Part shown: in pieces, positions 1-11,300 of the stretch | Layout: each line of letters starts with the position of its first letter | How positions within the stretch are numbered: position 1 is the first letter of the stretch | Source: Paralithodes platypus | Lineage: Eukaryota > Arthropoda > Malacostraca > Decapoda > Lithodidae | Assembly (NCBI GenBank): GCA_032716605.1 | Contig: CM064481.1 | Location: 14,404,444-14,468,443 of the forward strand | Direction: 5' to 3' | DNA: 64,000 nucleotides | The notes under the pieces: model-generated | Databases searched by the model: none | Seen by the model: the letters and a program-made list of their open reading frames with translations, nothing else | Told to the model about the DNA's origin: nothing | Made by a program: the position numbers and the translations under genes

Positions 1-963
1 TTTGATAGGCGTCTATATCACGGTGTAGGGTTGATTTCATACTATGAAATCAATCCTACACCGTGATATACGCCTATCAAATGATTGAAAACTCGCAAAC
101 ACGAAATAATAATATCAATACCATCATTTGATAGGCGTCTATATCACGGTGTAGGGTTGATTTCATACTATGAAATCAATCCTACACCGTGATATACGCC
201 TATCAAATGATTGAAAACTCGCAAACACGAAATAATAATATCAATACCATCATTTGATAGGCGTCTATATCACGGTGTAGGGTTGATTTCATACTATGAA
301 ATCAATCCTACACCGTGATATACGCCTATCAAATGATTGAAAACTCGCAAACACGAAATAATAATATCAATACCATCATTTGATAGGCGTCTATATCACG
401 GTGTAGGGTTGATTTCATACTATGAAATCAATCCTACACCGTGATATACGCCTATCAAATGATTGAAAACTCGCAAACACGAAATAATAATATCAATACC
501 ATCATTTGATAGGCGTCTATATCACGGTGTAGGGTTGATTTCATACTATGAAATCAACCCTACACCGTGATATATGCCTATCAAATGATTGAAAACTCAC
601 AAACACGAAATAATAATATCAATACCATCATTTGATAGGCGTCTATATCACGGTGTAGGGTTGATTTCATACTATGAAATCAATCCTACACCGTGATATA
701 CGCCTATCAAATGATTGAAAACTCGCAAACACGAAATAATAATATCAATACCATCATTTGATAGGCGTCTATATCACGGTGTAGGGTTGATTTCATACTA
801 TGAAATCAATCCTACACCGTGATATACGCCTATCAAATGATTGAAAACTCGCAAACACGAAATAATAATATCAATACCATCATTTGATAGGCGTCTATAT
901 CACGGTGTAGGGTTGATTTCATACTATGAAATCAACCCTACACCGTGATATACGCCTATCAAA
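1..963. repeat. Eight-copy 126-bp tandem array of near-perfect hairpins
   Basis: Units begin at 1, 127, 253, 379, 505, 631, 757 and 883, an exact 126-bp period. Each unit is an 81-bp inverted repeat, starting TTTGATAGGCG and ending CGCCTATCAAA, followed by a 45-bp linker. The two hairpin arms match over about 39 bp, apart from a 2-nt bulge (CT in the left arm) and one G opposite T. In copies 5 and 8 that T is a C, giving a normal pair. Linkers are practically invariant, which rules out a CRISPR array. No coding frame is supported. It could be an amplified hairpin MITE or a source of hairpin RNA. Confidence 0.95.
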
Positions 964-1785
964 TGAATGGAAACGTAATATATGAAGACCAACACCACAA
1001 TCTTCAATCGCTTGCAAAACTTTCAAGCAATTTCAGTCACATGCGTAAGGAATGTATTCTACTGTATATATATTATTATATAGCCTACGCCTATAAGATA
1101 ATAAGATAATGAATGGAAACGTAATATGAAGACCAACACCACAATCTTCAATCGCTTGCAATAAAACTTTCAAGCAATTTCAGTCACATGCGTAAGGAAA
1201 TAATGAATGGAAACGTAATATATGAAGACCAACACCACAATCTTCAATCGCTTGCAATCAAACTTGCAAACAATTTCAGTCACATGCGTAAGGAATGTAT
1301 TCTACTGTACACCGATATATATATGTATTATATAGCCTACGCCTCTAAATAATGAATGGAAACGTAATATATGAAGACCAACACCACAATCTTCAATCGC
1401 TTGCAATCAAACTTGCAAACAATTTCAGTCACATGCGTAAGGAATGTATTCTACTGTACACCGATATATATATGTATTATATAGCCTACGCCTATAAATA
1501 ATGAATGGAAACGTAATATATGAAGACCAACACCACAATCTTCAATCGCTTGCAATCAAACTTGCAAACAATTTCAGTCACATGCGTAAGGAATGTATTC
1601 TACTGTACACCGATATATATATGTATTATATAGCCTACGCCTATAAATAATGAATGGAAACGTAATATATGAAGACCAACACCACAATCTTCAATCGCTT
1701 GCAATCAAACTTGCGAGCAATTGCAGTCACATGCGTAAGGAATGTATTCTACTGTACACCGATATATATAATATATAATCTCTAT
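963..1785. repeat. Six-copy ~149-bp minisatellite
   Basis: Copies start with atgaatggaaacgta at 963, 1109, 1203, 1352, 1501 and 1650. The last four are spaced 149 bp. The copy at 1109 is truncated to 94 bp and lacks the ATATAT-rich end. Each unit carries a segment around cttcaatcgcttgcaa and an AT-rich tail with alternating TA. The array abuts the hairpin array, and the boundary lies where both share an atga..gaaac-like stretch. The last unit decays at about 1770 just before the piggyBac-like exon, so the array would be intronic if the splice donor at 1822 is used. Confidence 0.9.
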
Positions 1786-2322
1786 CAATCTCTCAAATAA
1801 TATAAATGTACATTGTACTTACCAACACCAACACCAGTGTGTTCATCAAGCTCCTCGTCACTATCTTCACCATCTTCGCCCCGCAAGTTATGGCGTCTGT
1901 GAAAACCGATGACAGGGTTATCTTCCAGTTCTTCTTCCTCCTCACTTCCCCCACTGTCACCAAGCCCTTCCATGCTTTCATTCAACGATATTCTAGATAC
2001 CGCTGAAGAGTTCATCAGCAGAACTAACTCCTGGGCTGAGAGCGGGACCCTACGCCTTGGCTGGCGCGACGTACTAGGGGCGGGCACCGAATCGAACACG
2101 GGCAAATCTTGTCTCTCCATTGTGGCGGCTAGAGCGGTACTGAGCCAAGCTCACGTGATGGGGATGTGTGGGTGGGACTTACTAGTGCACTGCCTGACCG
2201 CTAGATTTTGCTTTCCACTTAAATTACGGCGGGAAATACCAACTCGACCTATGTAGCGCGCCGCCACATAGTCCAGATTTATTATACTCGACTTATGTTG
2301 CGCGCCGCCATTTAAGGGTTAA
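1785..2322 (-). mobile_element. One end of a piggyBac-like DNA transposon, inserted at a satellite TTAA
   Basis: Read on the minus strand, the element starts after TTAA (2319-2322) with CCCTTAAATGGCGG, about 200 bp before a start codon. The next ~100 bp, with two subterminal motifs like ACATAAGTCG and ACATAGGTCGAG around CTGGACTATGTGGCGG, resemble the terminus of the TTAA-flanked MITE at 61957-62436, so the two belong to one family. TTAA targeting and a CCC terminus are typical of piggyBac elements. The TTAA coincides with the cttaactag of the 179-bp satellite monomer, so insertion into the satellite is likely. The other end is not visible and must lie beyond base 1 or be lost. A TATA-like AGTATAATAAAT lies near 2277-2288. 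Confidence 0.65.
1823..2120 (-). CDS. Candidate first exon of a piggyBac-like transposase
   Basis: The frame opens at 2120 with ATG in the context gccgccacaATGg, close to the animal translation-start consensus, and runs 111 codons to 1785. It has a Pro/Ser-rich start, an Arg patch (residues 22-24), a short helix-like stretch (about 27-40) and two acidic runs (about 57-67 and 82-93). No catalytic domain is present. An acidic disordered N-terminus is common in piggyBac transposases, but I cannot name a specific homologue. A splice donor TTG|GTAAGT falls at 1823/1822, inside codon 100 (phase 1), so residues after about 99 are probably intron. The next exon would lie left of the minisatellite and hairpin arrays, outside the window. 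The piggyBac call rests mainly on the TTAA terminus next door. Confidence 0.5.
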
Positions 2323-5300
2323 CTAGCCTAGTTTTTAGGGTGATTTTAGCTCCGTTATTTGTCTACGTCTCGTGTAGATAGCCTAGTTATAGAGGCTCTA
2401 AATCCCGGTTCGTGTCTCCACTATACAAGACCAATTCACTTTAGTGTACAATCTCAGAAAATATTTTTTGAGAAAATATTATTTTGTCAATTCAATCTTA
2501 ACTAGCCTAGTTTTTAGGGGGTTTTAGCTCTGTTATATGTCTACGTCTCGTGTAGATAGCCTAGTTATAGGGGCTCTAAATCCCGTTTCGTGTCTCCACT
2601 ATACAAGACCAATTCACTTTAGTGTACAATCTCAGAAAATATTTTTGAGAAAATATTATTTTGTCAATTCAATCTTAACTAGCCTAGTTTTTAGGGGGGG
2701 CTCTAAATCCTGTTTCGTGTCTCCACTATACAAGACCAATTCACTTTAGTGTACAATCTCAGAAAATATTTTTTTTGAGAAAATATTATTTGTCAATTCA
2801 ATCTTAACTAGCCTAGTTTTTAGGGTGATTTTAGCTCTATTATATGTCTACGTCTCGTGTAGATAGCCTAGTTATAGGGGCTCTAAATCCCGTTTCGTGT
2901 CTCCACTATACAAGACCAATTCACTTTAGTGTACAATCTCAGAAAATATTTTTTGAGAAAATATTATTTTGTCAATTCAATCTTAACTAGCCTAGTTTTT
3001 AGGGTGATTTTAGCTCCGTTATTTGTCTACGTCTCGTGTAGATAGCCTAGTTATAGAGGCTCTAAATCCCGTTTCGTGTCTCCACTATACAAGACCAATT
3101 CACTTTAGTGTACAATCTCAGAAAATATTTTTTGAGAAAATATTATTTTGTCAATTCAATCTTAACTAGCCTAGTTTTTAGGGGGATTTTAGCTCTGTTA
3201 TATGTCTACGTCTCGTGTAGATAGCCTAGTTATAGGGGCTCTAAATCCCGTTTCGTGTCTCCACTATACAAGACCAATTCACTTTAGTGTACAATCTCAG
3301 AAAATATTTTTTGAGAAAATATTATTTTGTCAATTCAATCTTAACTAGCCTAGTTTTTAGGGTGATTTTAGCTCCGTTATATGTCTACGTCTCGTGTAGA
3401 TAGCCTAGTTATAGGGGCTCTAAATCCCGTTTCGTGTCTCCACTATACAAGACCAATTCACTTTAGTGTACAATCTCAGAAAATATTTTTTGAGAAAATA
3501 TTATTTTGTCAATTCAATCTTAACTAGCCTAGTTTTTAGGGTGTTTTAGCTCTGTTATATGTCTACGTCTCGTGTAGATAGCCTAGTTATAGGGGCTCTA
3601 AATCCCGTTTCGTGTCTCCACTATACAAGACCAATTCACTTTAGTGTACAATCTCAGAAAATATTTTTTGAGAAAATATTATTTTGTCAATTCAATCTTA
3701 ACTAGCCTAGTTTTTAGGGTGATTTTAGCTCTGTTATATGTCTACGTCTCGTGTAGATAGCCTAGTTATAGGGGCTCTAAATCCCGTTTCGTGTCTCCAC
3801 TATACAAGACCAATTCACTTTAGTGTACAATCTCAGAAAATATTTTTTGAGAAAATATTATTTTGTCAATTCAATCTTAACTAGCCTAGTTTTTAGGGTG
3901 ATTTTAGCTCCGTTATTTGTCTACGTCTCGTGTAGATAGCCTAGTTATAGAGGCTCTAAATCCGTTTCGTGTCTCCACTATACAAGACCAATTCACTTTA
4001 GTGTACAATCTCAGAAAATATTTTTTGAGAAAATATTATTTTGTCAATTCAATCTTAACTAGCCTAGTTTTTAGGGTGATTTTAGCTCCGTTATTTGTCT
4101 ACGTCTCGTGTAGATAGCCTAGTTATAGGGCTCTAAATCCCGTTTCGTGTCTCCACTATACAAGACCAATTCACTTTAGTGTACAATCTCAGAAAATATT
4201 TTTTGAGAAAATATTATTTTGTCAATTCAATCTTAACTAGCCTAGTTTTTAGGGTGATTTTAGCTCTATTATATGTCTACGTCTCGTGTAGATAGCCTAG
4301 TTATAGGGGCTCTAAATCCCGTTTCGTGTCTCCACTATACAAGACCAATTCACTTTAGTGTACAATCTCAGAAAATATTTTTTGAGAAAATATTATTTTG
4401 TCAATTCAATCTTAACTAGCCTAGTTTTTAGGGTGATTTTAGCTCCGTTATATGTCTACGTCTCGTGTAGATAGCCTAGTTATAGGGGCTCTAAATCCCT
4501 GTTTCGTGTCTCCACTATACAAGACCAATTCACTTTAGTGTACAATCTCAGAAAATATTTTTTGAGAAAATATTATTTTGTCAATTCAATCTTAACTAGC
4601 CTAGTTTTTAGGGTGATTTTAGCTCCGTTATATGTCTACGTCTCGTGTAGATAGCCTAGTTATAGGGGCTCTAAATCCTGTTTCGTGTCTCCACTATACA
4701 AGACCAATTCACTTTAGTGTACAATCTCAGAAAATATTTTTTGAGAAAATATTATTTTGTCAATTCAATCTTAACTAGCCTAGTTTTTAGGGTGATTTTA
4801 GCTCTGTTATTTGTCTACGTCTCGTGTAGATAGCCTAGTTATAGGGGCTCTAAATCCTGTTTCGTGTCTCCACCATACAAGACCAATTCACTTTAGTGTA
4901 CAATCTCAGAAAATATTTTTGAGAGAATATTATTTTGTCAATTCAATCTTAACTAGCCTAGTTTTTAGGGTGATTTTAGCTCTGTTATTTGTCTACGTCT
5001 CATGTAGATAGCCTAGTTATAGGGGCTCTAAATCCTGTTTCGTGTCTCCACTATACAAGACCAATTCACTTTAGTGTACAATCTCAGAAAATATTTTTTG
5101 AGAAAATATTATTTTGTCAATTCAATCTTAACTAGCCTAGTTTTTAGGGGGTTTTAGCTCTGTTATTTGTCTACGTCTCGTGTAGATAGCCTAGTTATAG
5201 AGGCTCTAAATCCTGTTTCGTGTCTCCACTATACAAGACCAATTCACTTTAGTGTACAATCTCAGAAAATATTTTTTGAGAAAATATTATTTTGTCAATT

Positions 5301-8300
5301 CAATCTTAACTAGCCTAGTTTTTAGGGTGATTTTAGCTCCGTTATATGTCTACGTCTCGTGTAGATAGCCTAGTTATAGGGGCTCTAAATCCTGTTTCGT
5401 GTCTCCACTATACAAGACCAATTCACTTTAGTGTACAATCTCAGAAAATATTTTTTGAGAAAATATTATTTTGTCAATTCAATCTTAACTAGCCTAGTTT
5501 TTAGGGGGATTTTAGCTCCGTTATTTGTCTACGTCTCGTGTAGATAGCCTAGTTATAGGGGCTCTAAATCCTGTTTCGTGTCTCCACTATACAAGACCAA
5601 TTCACTTTAGTGTACAATCTCAGAAAATATTTTTTGAGAAAATATTATTTTGTCAATTCAATCTTAACTAGCCTAGTTTTTAGGGTGATTTTAGCTCTGT
5701 TATATGTCTACGTCTCGTGTAGATAGCCTAGTTATAGGGGCTCTAAATCCCGTTTCGTGTCTCCACTATACAAGACCAATTCACTTTAGTGTACAATCTC
5801 AGAAAATATTTTTTGAGAAAATATTATTTTGTCAATTCAATCTTAACTAGCCTAGTTTTTAGGGTGATTTTAGCTCCGTTATATGTCTACGTCTCGTGTA
5901 GATAGCCTAGTTATAGGGGCTCTAAATCCCGTTTCGTGTCTCCACTATACAAGACCAATTCACTTTAGTGTACAATCTCAGAAAATATTTTTTGAGAAAA
6001 TATTATTTTGTCAATTCAATCTTAACTAGCCTAGTTTTTAGGGGGGATTTTAGCTCTGTTATTTGTCTACGTCTCATGTAGATAGCCTAGTTATAGAGGC
6101 TCTAAATCCTGTTTCATGTCTCCACTATACAAGACCAATTCACTTTAGTGTACAATCTCAGAAAATATTTTTTGAGAAAATATTATTTTGTCAATTCAAT
6201 CTTAACTAGCCTAGTTTTTAGGGGGTTTTAGCTCTGTTATTTGTCTACGTCTCGTGTAGATAGCCTAGTTATAGGGGCTCTAAATCCCGTTTCGTGTCTC
6301 CACTATACAAGACCAATTCACTTTAGTGTACAATCTCAGAAAATATTTTTTGAGAAAATATTATTTTGTCAATTCAATCTTAACTAGCCTAGTTTTTAGG
6401 GGGGTTTTAGCTCTGTTATTTGTCTACGTCTCGTGTAGATAGCCTAGTTATAGGGGCTCTAAATCCCGTTTCGTGTCTCCACTATACAAGACCAATTCAC
6501 TTTAGTGTACAATCTCAGAAAATATTTTTTGAGAAAATATTATTTTGTCAATTCAATCTTAACTAGCCTAGTTTTTAGGGTGATTTTAGCTCTGTTATAT
6601 GTCTACGGCTCGTGTAGATAGCCTAGTTATAGGGGCTCTAAATCCTGTTTCGTGTCTCCACTATACAAGACCAATTCACTTTAGTGTACAATCTCAGAAA
6701 ATATTTTTTGAGAAAATATTATTTTGTCAATTCAATCTTAACTAGCCTAGTTTTTAGGGTGATTTTAGCTCCGTTATGTCTACGTCTCGTGTAGATAGCC
6801 TAGTTATAGGGGCTCTAAATCCTGTTTCGTGTCTCCACTATACAAGACCAATTCACTTTAGTGTACAATCTCAGAAAATATTTTTTGAGAAAATATTATT
6901 TTGTCAATTCAATCTTAACTAGCCTAGTTTTTAGGGTGATTTTAGCTCCGTTATTTGTCTACGTCTCGTGTAGATAGCCTAGTTATAGAGGCTCTAAATC
7001 CTGTTTCGTGTCTCCACTATACAAGACCAATTCACTTTAGTGTACAATCTCAGAAAATATTTTTTGAGAAAATATTATTTTGTCAATTCAATCTTAACTA
7101 GCCTAGTTTTTAGGGTGATTTTAGCTCCGTTATTTGTCTACGTCTCGTGTAGATAGCCTAGTTATAGAGGCTCTAAATCCTGTTTCGTGTCTCCACTATA
7201 CAAGACCAATTCACTTTAGTGTACAATCTCAGAAAATATTTTTTGAGAAAATATTATTTTGTCAATTCAATCTTAACTAGCCTAGTTTTTAGGGTGATTT
7301 TAGCTCCGTTATTTGTCTACGTCTCGTGTAGATAGCCTAGTTATAGGGGCTCTAAATCTCGTTTCGTGTGTCCACTATACAAGACCAATTCACTTTAGTG
7401 TACAATCTCAGAAAATATTTTTTGAGAAAATATTATTTTGTCAATTCAATCTTAACTAGCCTAGTTTTTAGGGTGATTTTAGCTCTGTTATATGTCTACG
7501 TCTCGTGTAGATAGCCTAGTTATAGGGGCTCTAAATCCCGTTTTGTGTCTCCACTATACAAGACCAATTCACTTTAGTGTACAATCTCAGAATTTTTTTT
7601 TTTGAGAAAATATTATTTTGTCAATTCAATCTTAACTAGCCTAGTTTTTAGGGTGATTTTAGCTCCGTTATTTGTCTACGTCTCGTGTAGATAGCCTAGT
7701 TATAGAGGCTCTAAATCCTGTTTCGTGTCTCCACTATACAAGACCAATTCACTTTAGTGTACAATCTCAGAAAATATTTTTTGAGAAAATATTATTTTGT
7801 CAATTCAATCTTAACTAGCCTAGTTTTTAGGGGGTTTTAGCTCTGTTATTTGTCTACGTCTCGTGTAGATAGCCTAGTTATAGGGGCTCTAAATCCTGTT
7901 TCGTGTCTCCACTATACAAGACCAATTCACTTTAGTGTACAATCTCAGAAAATATTTTTTGAGAAAATATTATTTTGTCAATTCAATCTTAACTAGCCTA
8001 GTTTTTAGGGTGATTTTAGCTCTGTTATTTGTCTACGTCTCGTGTAGATAGCCTAGTTATAGGGGCTCTAAATCCCGTTTCGTGTCTCCACTATACAAGA
8101 CCAATTCACTTTAGTGTACAATCTCAGAAAATATTTTTTGAGAAAATATTATTTTGTCAATTCAATCTTAACTAGCCTAGTTTTTAGGGTGATTTTAGCT
8201 CCGTTATTTGTCTACGTCTCGTGTAGATAGCCTAGTTATAGGGGCTCTAAATCCTGTTTCGTGTCTCCACTATACAAGACCAATTCACTTTAGTGTACAA

Positions 8301-11300
8301 TCTCAGAAAATATTTTTTGAGAAAATATTATTTTGTCAATTCAATCTTAACTAGCCTAGTTTTTAGGGTGATTTTAGCTCCGTTATTTGTCTACGTCTCG
8401 TGTAGATAGCCTAGTTATAGAGGCTCTAAATCCCCTTTTGTGTCTCCACTATACAAGACCAATTCACTTTAGTGTACAATCTCAGAAAATATTTTTTGAG
8501 AAAATATTATTTTGTCAATTCAATCTTAACTAGCCTAGTTTTTAGGGTGATTTTAGCTCTGTTATTTGTCTACCTCTCGTGTAGATAGCCTAGTTATAGA
8601 GGCTCTAAATCCTGTTTCGTGTCTCCACTATACAAGACCAATTCACTTTAGTGTACAATCTCAGAAAATATTTTTTGAGAAAATATTATTTTGTCAATTC
8701 AATCTTAACTAGCCTAGTTTTTAGGGTGATTTTAGCTCCGTTATTTGTCTACGTCTCGTGTAGATAGCCTAGTTATAGGGGCTCTAAATCCTGTTTCGTG
8801 TCTCCACTATACAAGACCAATTCACTTTAGTGTACAATCTCAGAAAATATTTTTGAGAAAATATTATTTTGTCAATTCAATCTTAACTAGCCTAGTTTTT
8901 AGGGTGATTTTAGCTCCGTTATATGTCTACGTCTCGTGTAGATAGCCTAGTTATAGGGCTCTAAATCCTGTTTCGTGTCTCCACTATACAAGACCAATTC
9001 ACTTTAGTGTACAATCTCAGAAAATATTTTTTGAGAAAATATTATTTTGTCAATTCAATCTTAACTAGCCTAGTTTTTAGGGTGATTTTAGCTCCGTTAT
9101 TTGTCTACGTCTCGTGTAGATAGCCTAGTTATAGAGGCTCTAAATCCTGTTTCGTGTCTCCACTATACAAGACCAATTCACTTTAGTGTACAATCTCAGA
9201 AAATATTTTTTGAGAAAATATTATTTTGTCAATTCAATCTTAACTAGCCTAGTTTTTAGGGTGATTTTAGCTCTGTTATATGTCTACGTCTCGTGTAGAT
9301 AGCCTAGTTATAGGGGCTCTAAATCCCGTTTTATGTCTCCACTATACAAGACCAATTCACTTTAGTGTACAATCTCAGAAAATATTTTTTGAGAAAATAT
9401 TATTTTGTCAATTCAATCTTAACTAGCCTAGTTTTTAGGGTGATTTTAGCTCCGTTATTTGTCTACGTCTCGTGTAGATAGCCTAGTTATAGAGGCTCTA
9501 AATCCTGTTTCGTGTCTCCACTATACAAGACCAATTCACTTTAGTGTACAATCTCAGAAAATATTTTTTGAGAAAATATTATTTTGTCAATTCAATCTTA
9601 ACTAGCCTAGTTTTTAGTTTTTTTTTAGCTCTGTTATTTGTCTACGTCTCATGTAGATAGCCTAGTTATAGAGGCTCTAAATCCTGTTTCGTGTCTCCAC
9701 TATACAAGACCAATTCACTTTAGTGTACAATCTCAGAAAATATTTTTTGAGAAAATATTATTTTGTCAATTCAATCTTAACTAGCCTAGTTTTTAGGGGG
9801 GTTTTAGCTCTGTTATTTGTCTTCGTCTCATGTAGATAGCCTAGTTATAGGGGCTCTAAATCCTGTTTCATGTCTCCACTATACAAGACCAATTCACTTT
9901 AGTGTACAATCTCAGAAAATATTTTTTGAGAAAATATTATTTTGTCAATTCAATCTTAACTAGCCTAGTTTTTAGGGTGATTTTAGCTCTGTTATATGTC
10001 TACGGCTCGTGTAGATAGCCTAGTTATAGGGGCTCTAATACCCGTTTTATGTCTCCACTATATTCCGAATTTTTTTTTTGATAAAATATTATTTTGTCAA
10101 TTCCCTCTTAACTAGCCTAGTTTTTAGGGTGATTTTAGCTCCGTTATTTGTCTACGTCTCGTGTAGATAGCCTAGTTATAGAGGCTCTAAATTCCCTTTT
10201 GTGTCTCCACTATACAAGACCAATTCACTTTAGTGTACAATCTCAGAAAATATTTTTTGAGAAAATATTATTTTGTCAATTCAATCTTAACTAGCCTAGT
10301 TTTTAGGGGGGTTTTAGCTCTGTTATTTGTCTACGTCTCATGTAGATAGCCTAGTTATAGAGGCTCTAAATCCTGTTTCGTGTCTCCACTATACAAGACC
10401 AATTCACTTTAGTGTACAATCTCAAAAAAATTTTTTTTGAGAAAATATTATTTTGTCAATTCAATCTTAACTAGCCTAGTTTTTAGGGGGGTTTTAGCTC
10501 TGTTATTTGTCTACGTCTCGTGTAGATAGCCTAGTTATAGGGGCTCTAAATCCCGTTTCGTGTCTCCACTATACAAGACCAATTCACTTTAGTGTACAAT
10601 CTCAGAAAATATTTTTTGAGAAAATATTATTTTGTCAATTCAATCTTAACTAGCCTAGTTTTTAGGGTGATTTTAGCTCTGTTATTTGTCTACGTCTCGT
10701 GTAGATAGCCTAGTTATAGGGGCTCTAAATCCTGTTTCGTGTCTCCACTATACAAGACCAATTCACTTTAGTGTACAATCTCAGAAAATATTTTTTGAGA
10801 AAATATTATTTTGTCAATTCAATCTTAACTAGCCTAGTTTTTAGGGTGATTTTAGCTCTGTTATATGTCTACGAGCCGTAGATAGCCTAGTTATAGGGGC
10901 TCTAAATCCTGTTTCGTGTCTCCACTATACAAGACCAATTCACTTTAGTGTACAATCTCAGAAAATATTTTTGAGAAAATATTATTTTGTCAATTCAATC
11001 TTAACTAGCCTAGTTTTTAGGGTGATTTTAGCTCCGTTATTTGTCTACGTCTCGTGTAGATAGCCTAGTTATAGAGGCTCTAAATCCTGTTTCGTGTCTC
11101 CACTATACAAGACCAATTCACTTTAGTGTACAATCTCAGAAAATATTTTTTGAGAAAATATTATTTTGTCAATTCAATCTTAACTAGCCTAGTTTTTAGG
11201 GTGATTTTAGCTCCGTTATATGTCTACGTCTCGTGTAGATAGCCTAGTTATAGGGGCTCTAAATCCTGTTTCGTGTCTCCACTATACAAGACCAATTCAC

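Noticed and set aside
1..963. CRISPR array
   Set aside because: Palindromic repeats are regularly spaced, but the spacers are identical, the repeat is 81 bp, there are no cas genes, and the sequence is eukaryotic.
1909..2256. Ser-rich plus-strand frame of 115 codons
   Set aside because: Antisense of the acidic exon candidate; the Ser run is the complement of the Glu codons.
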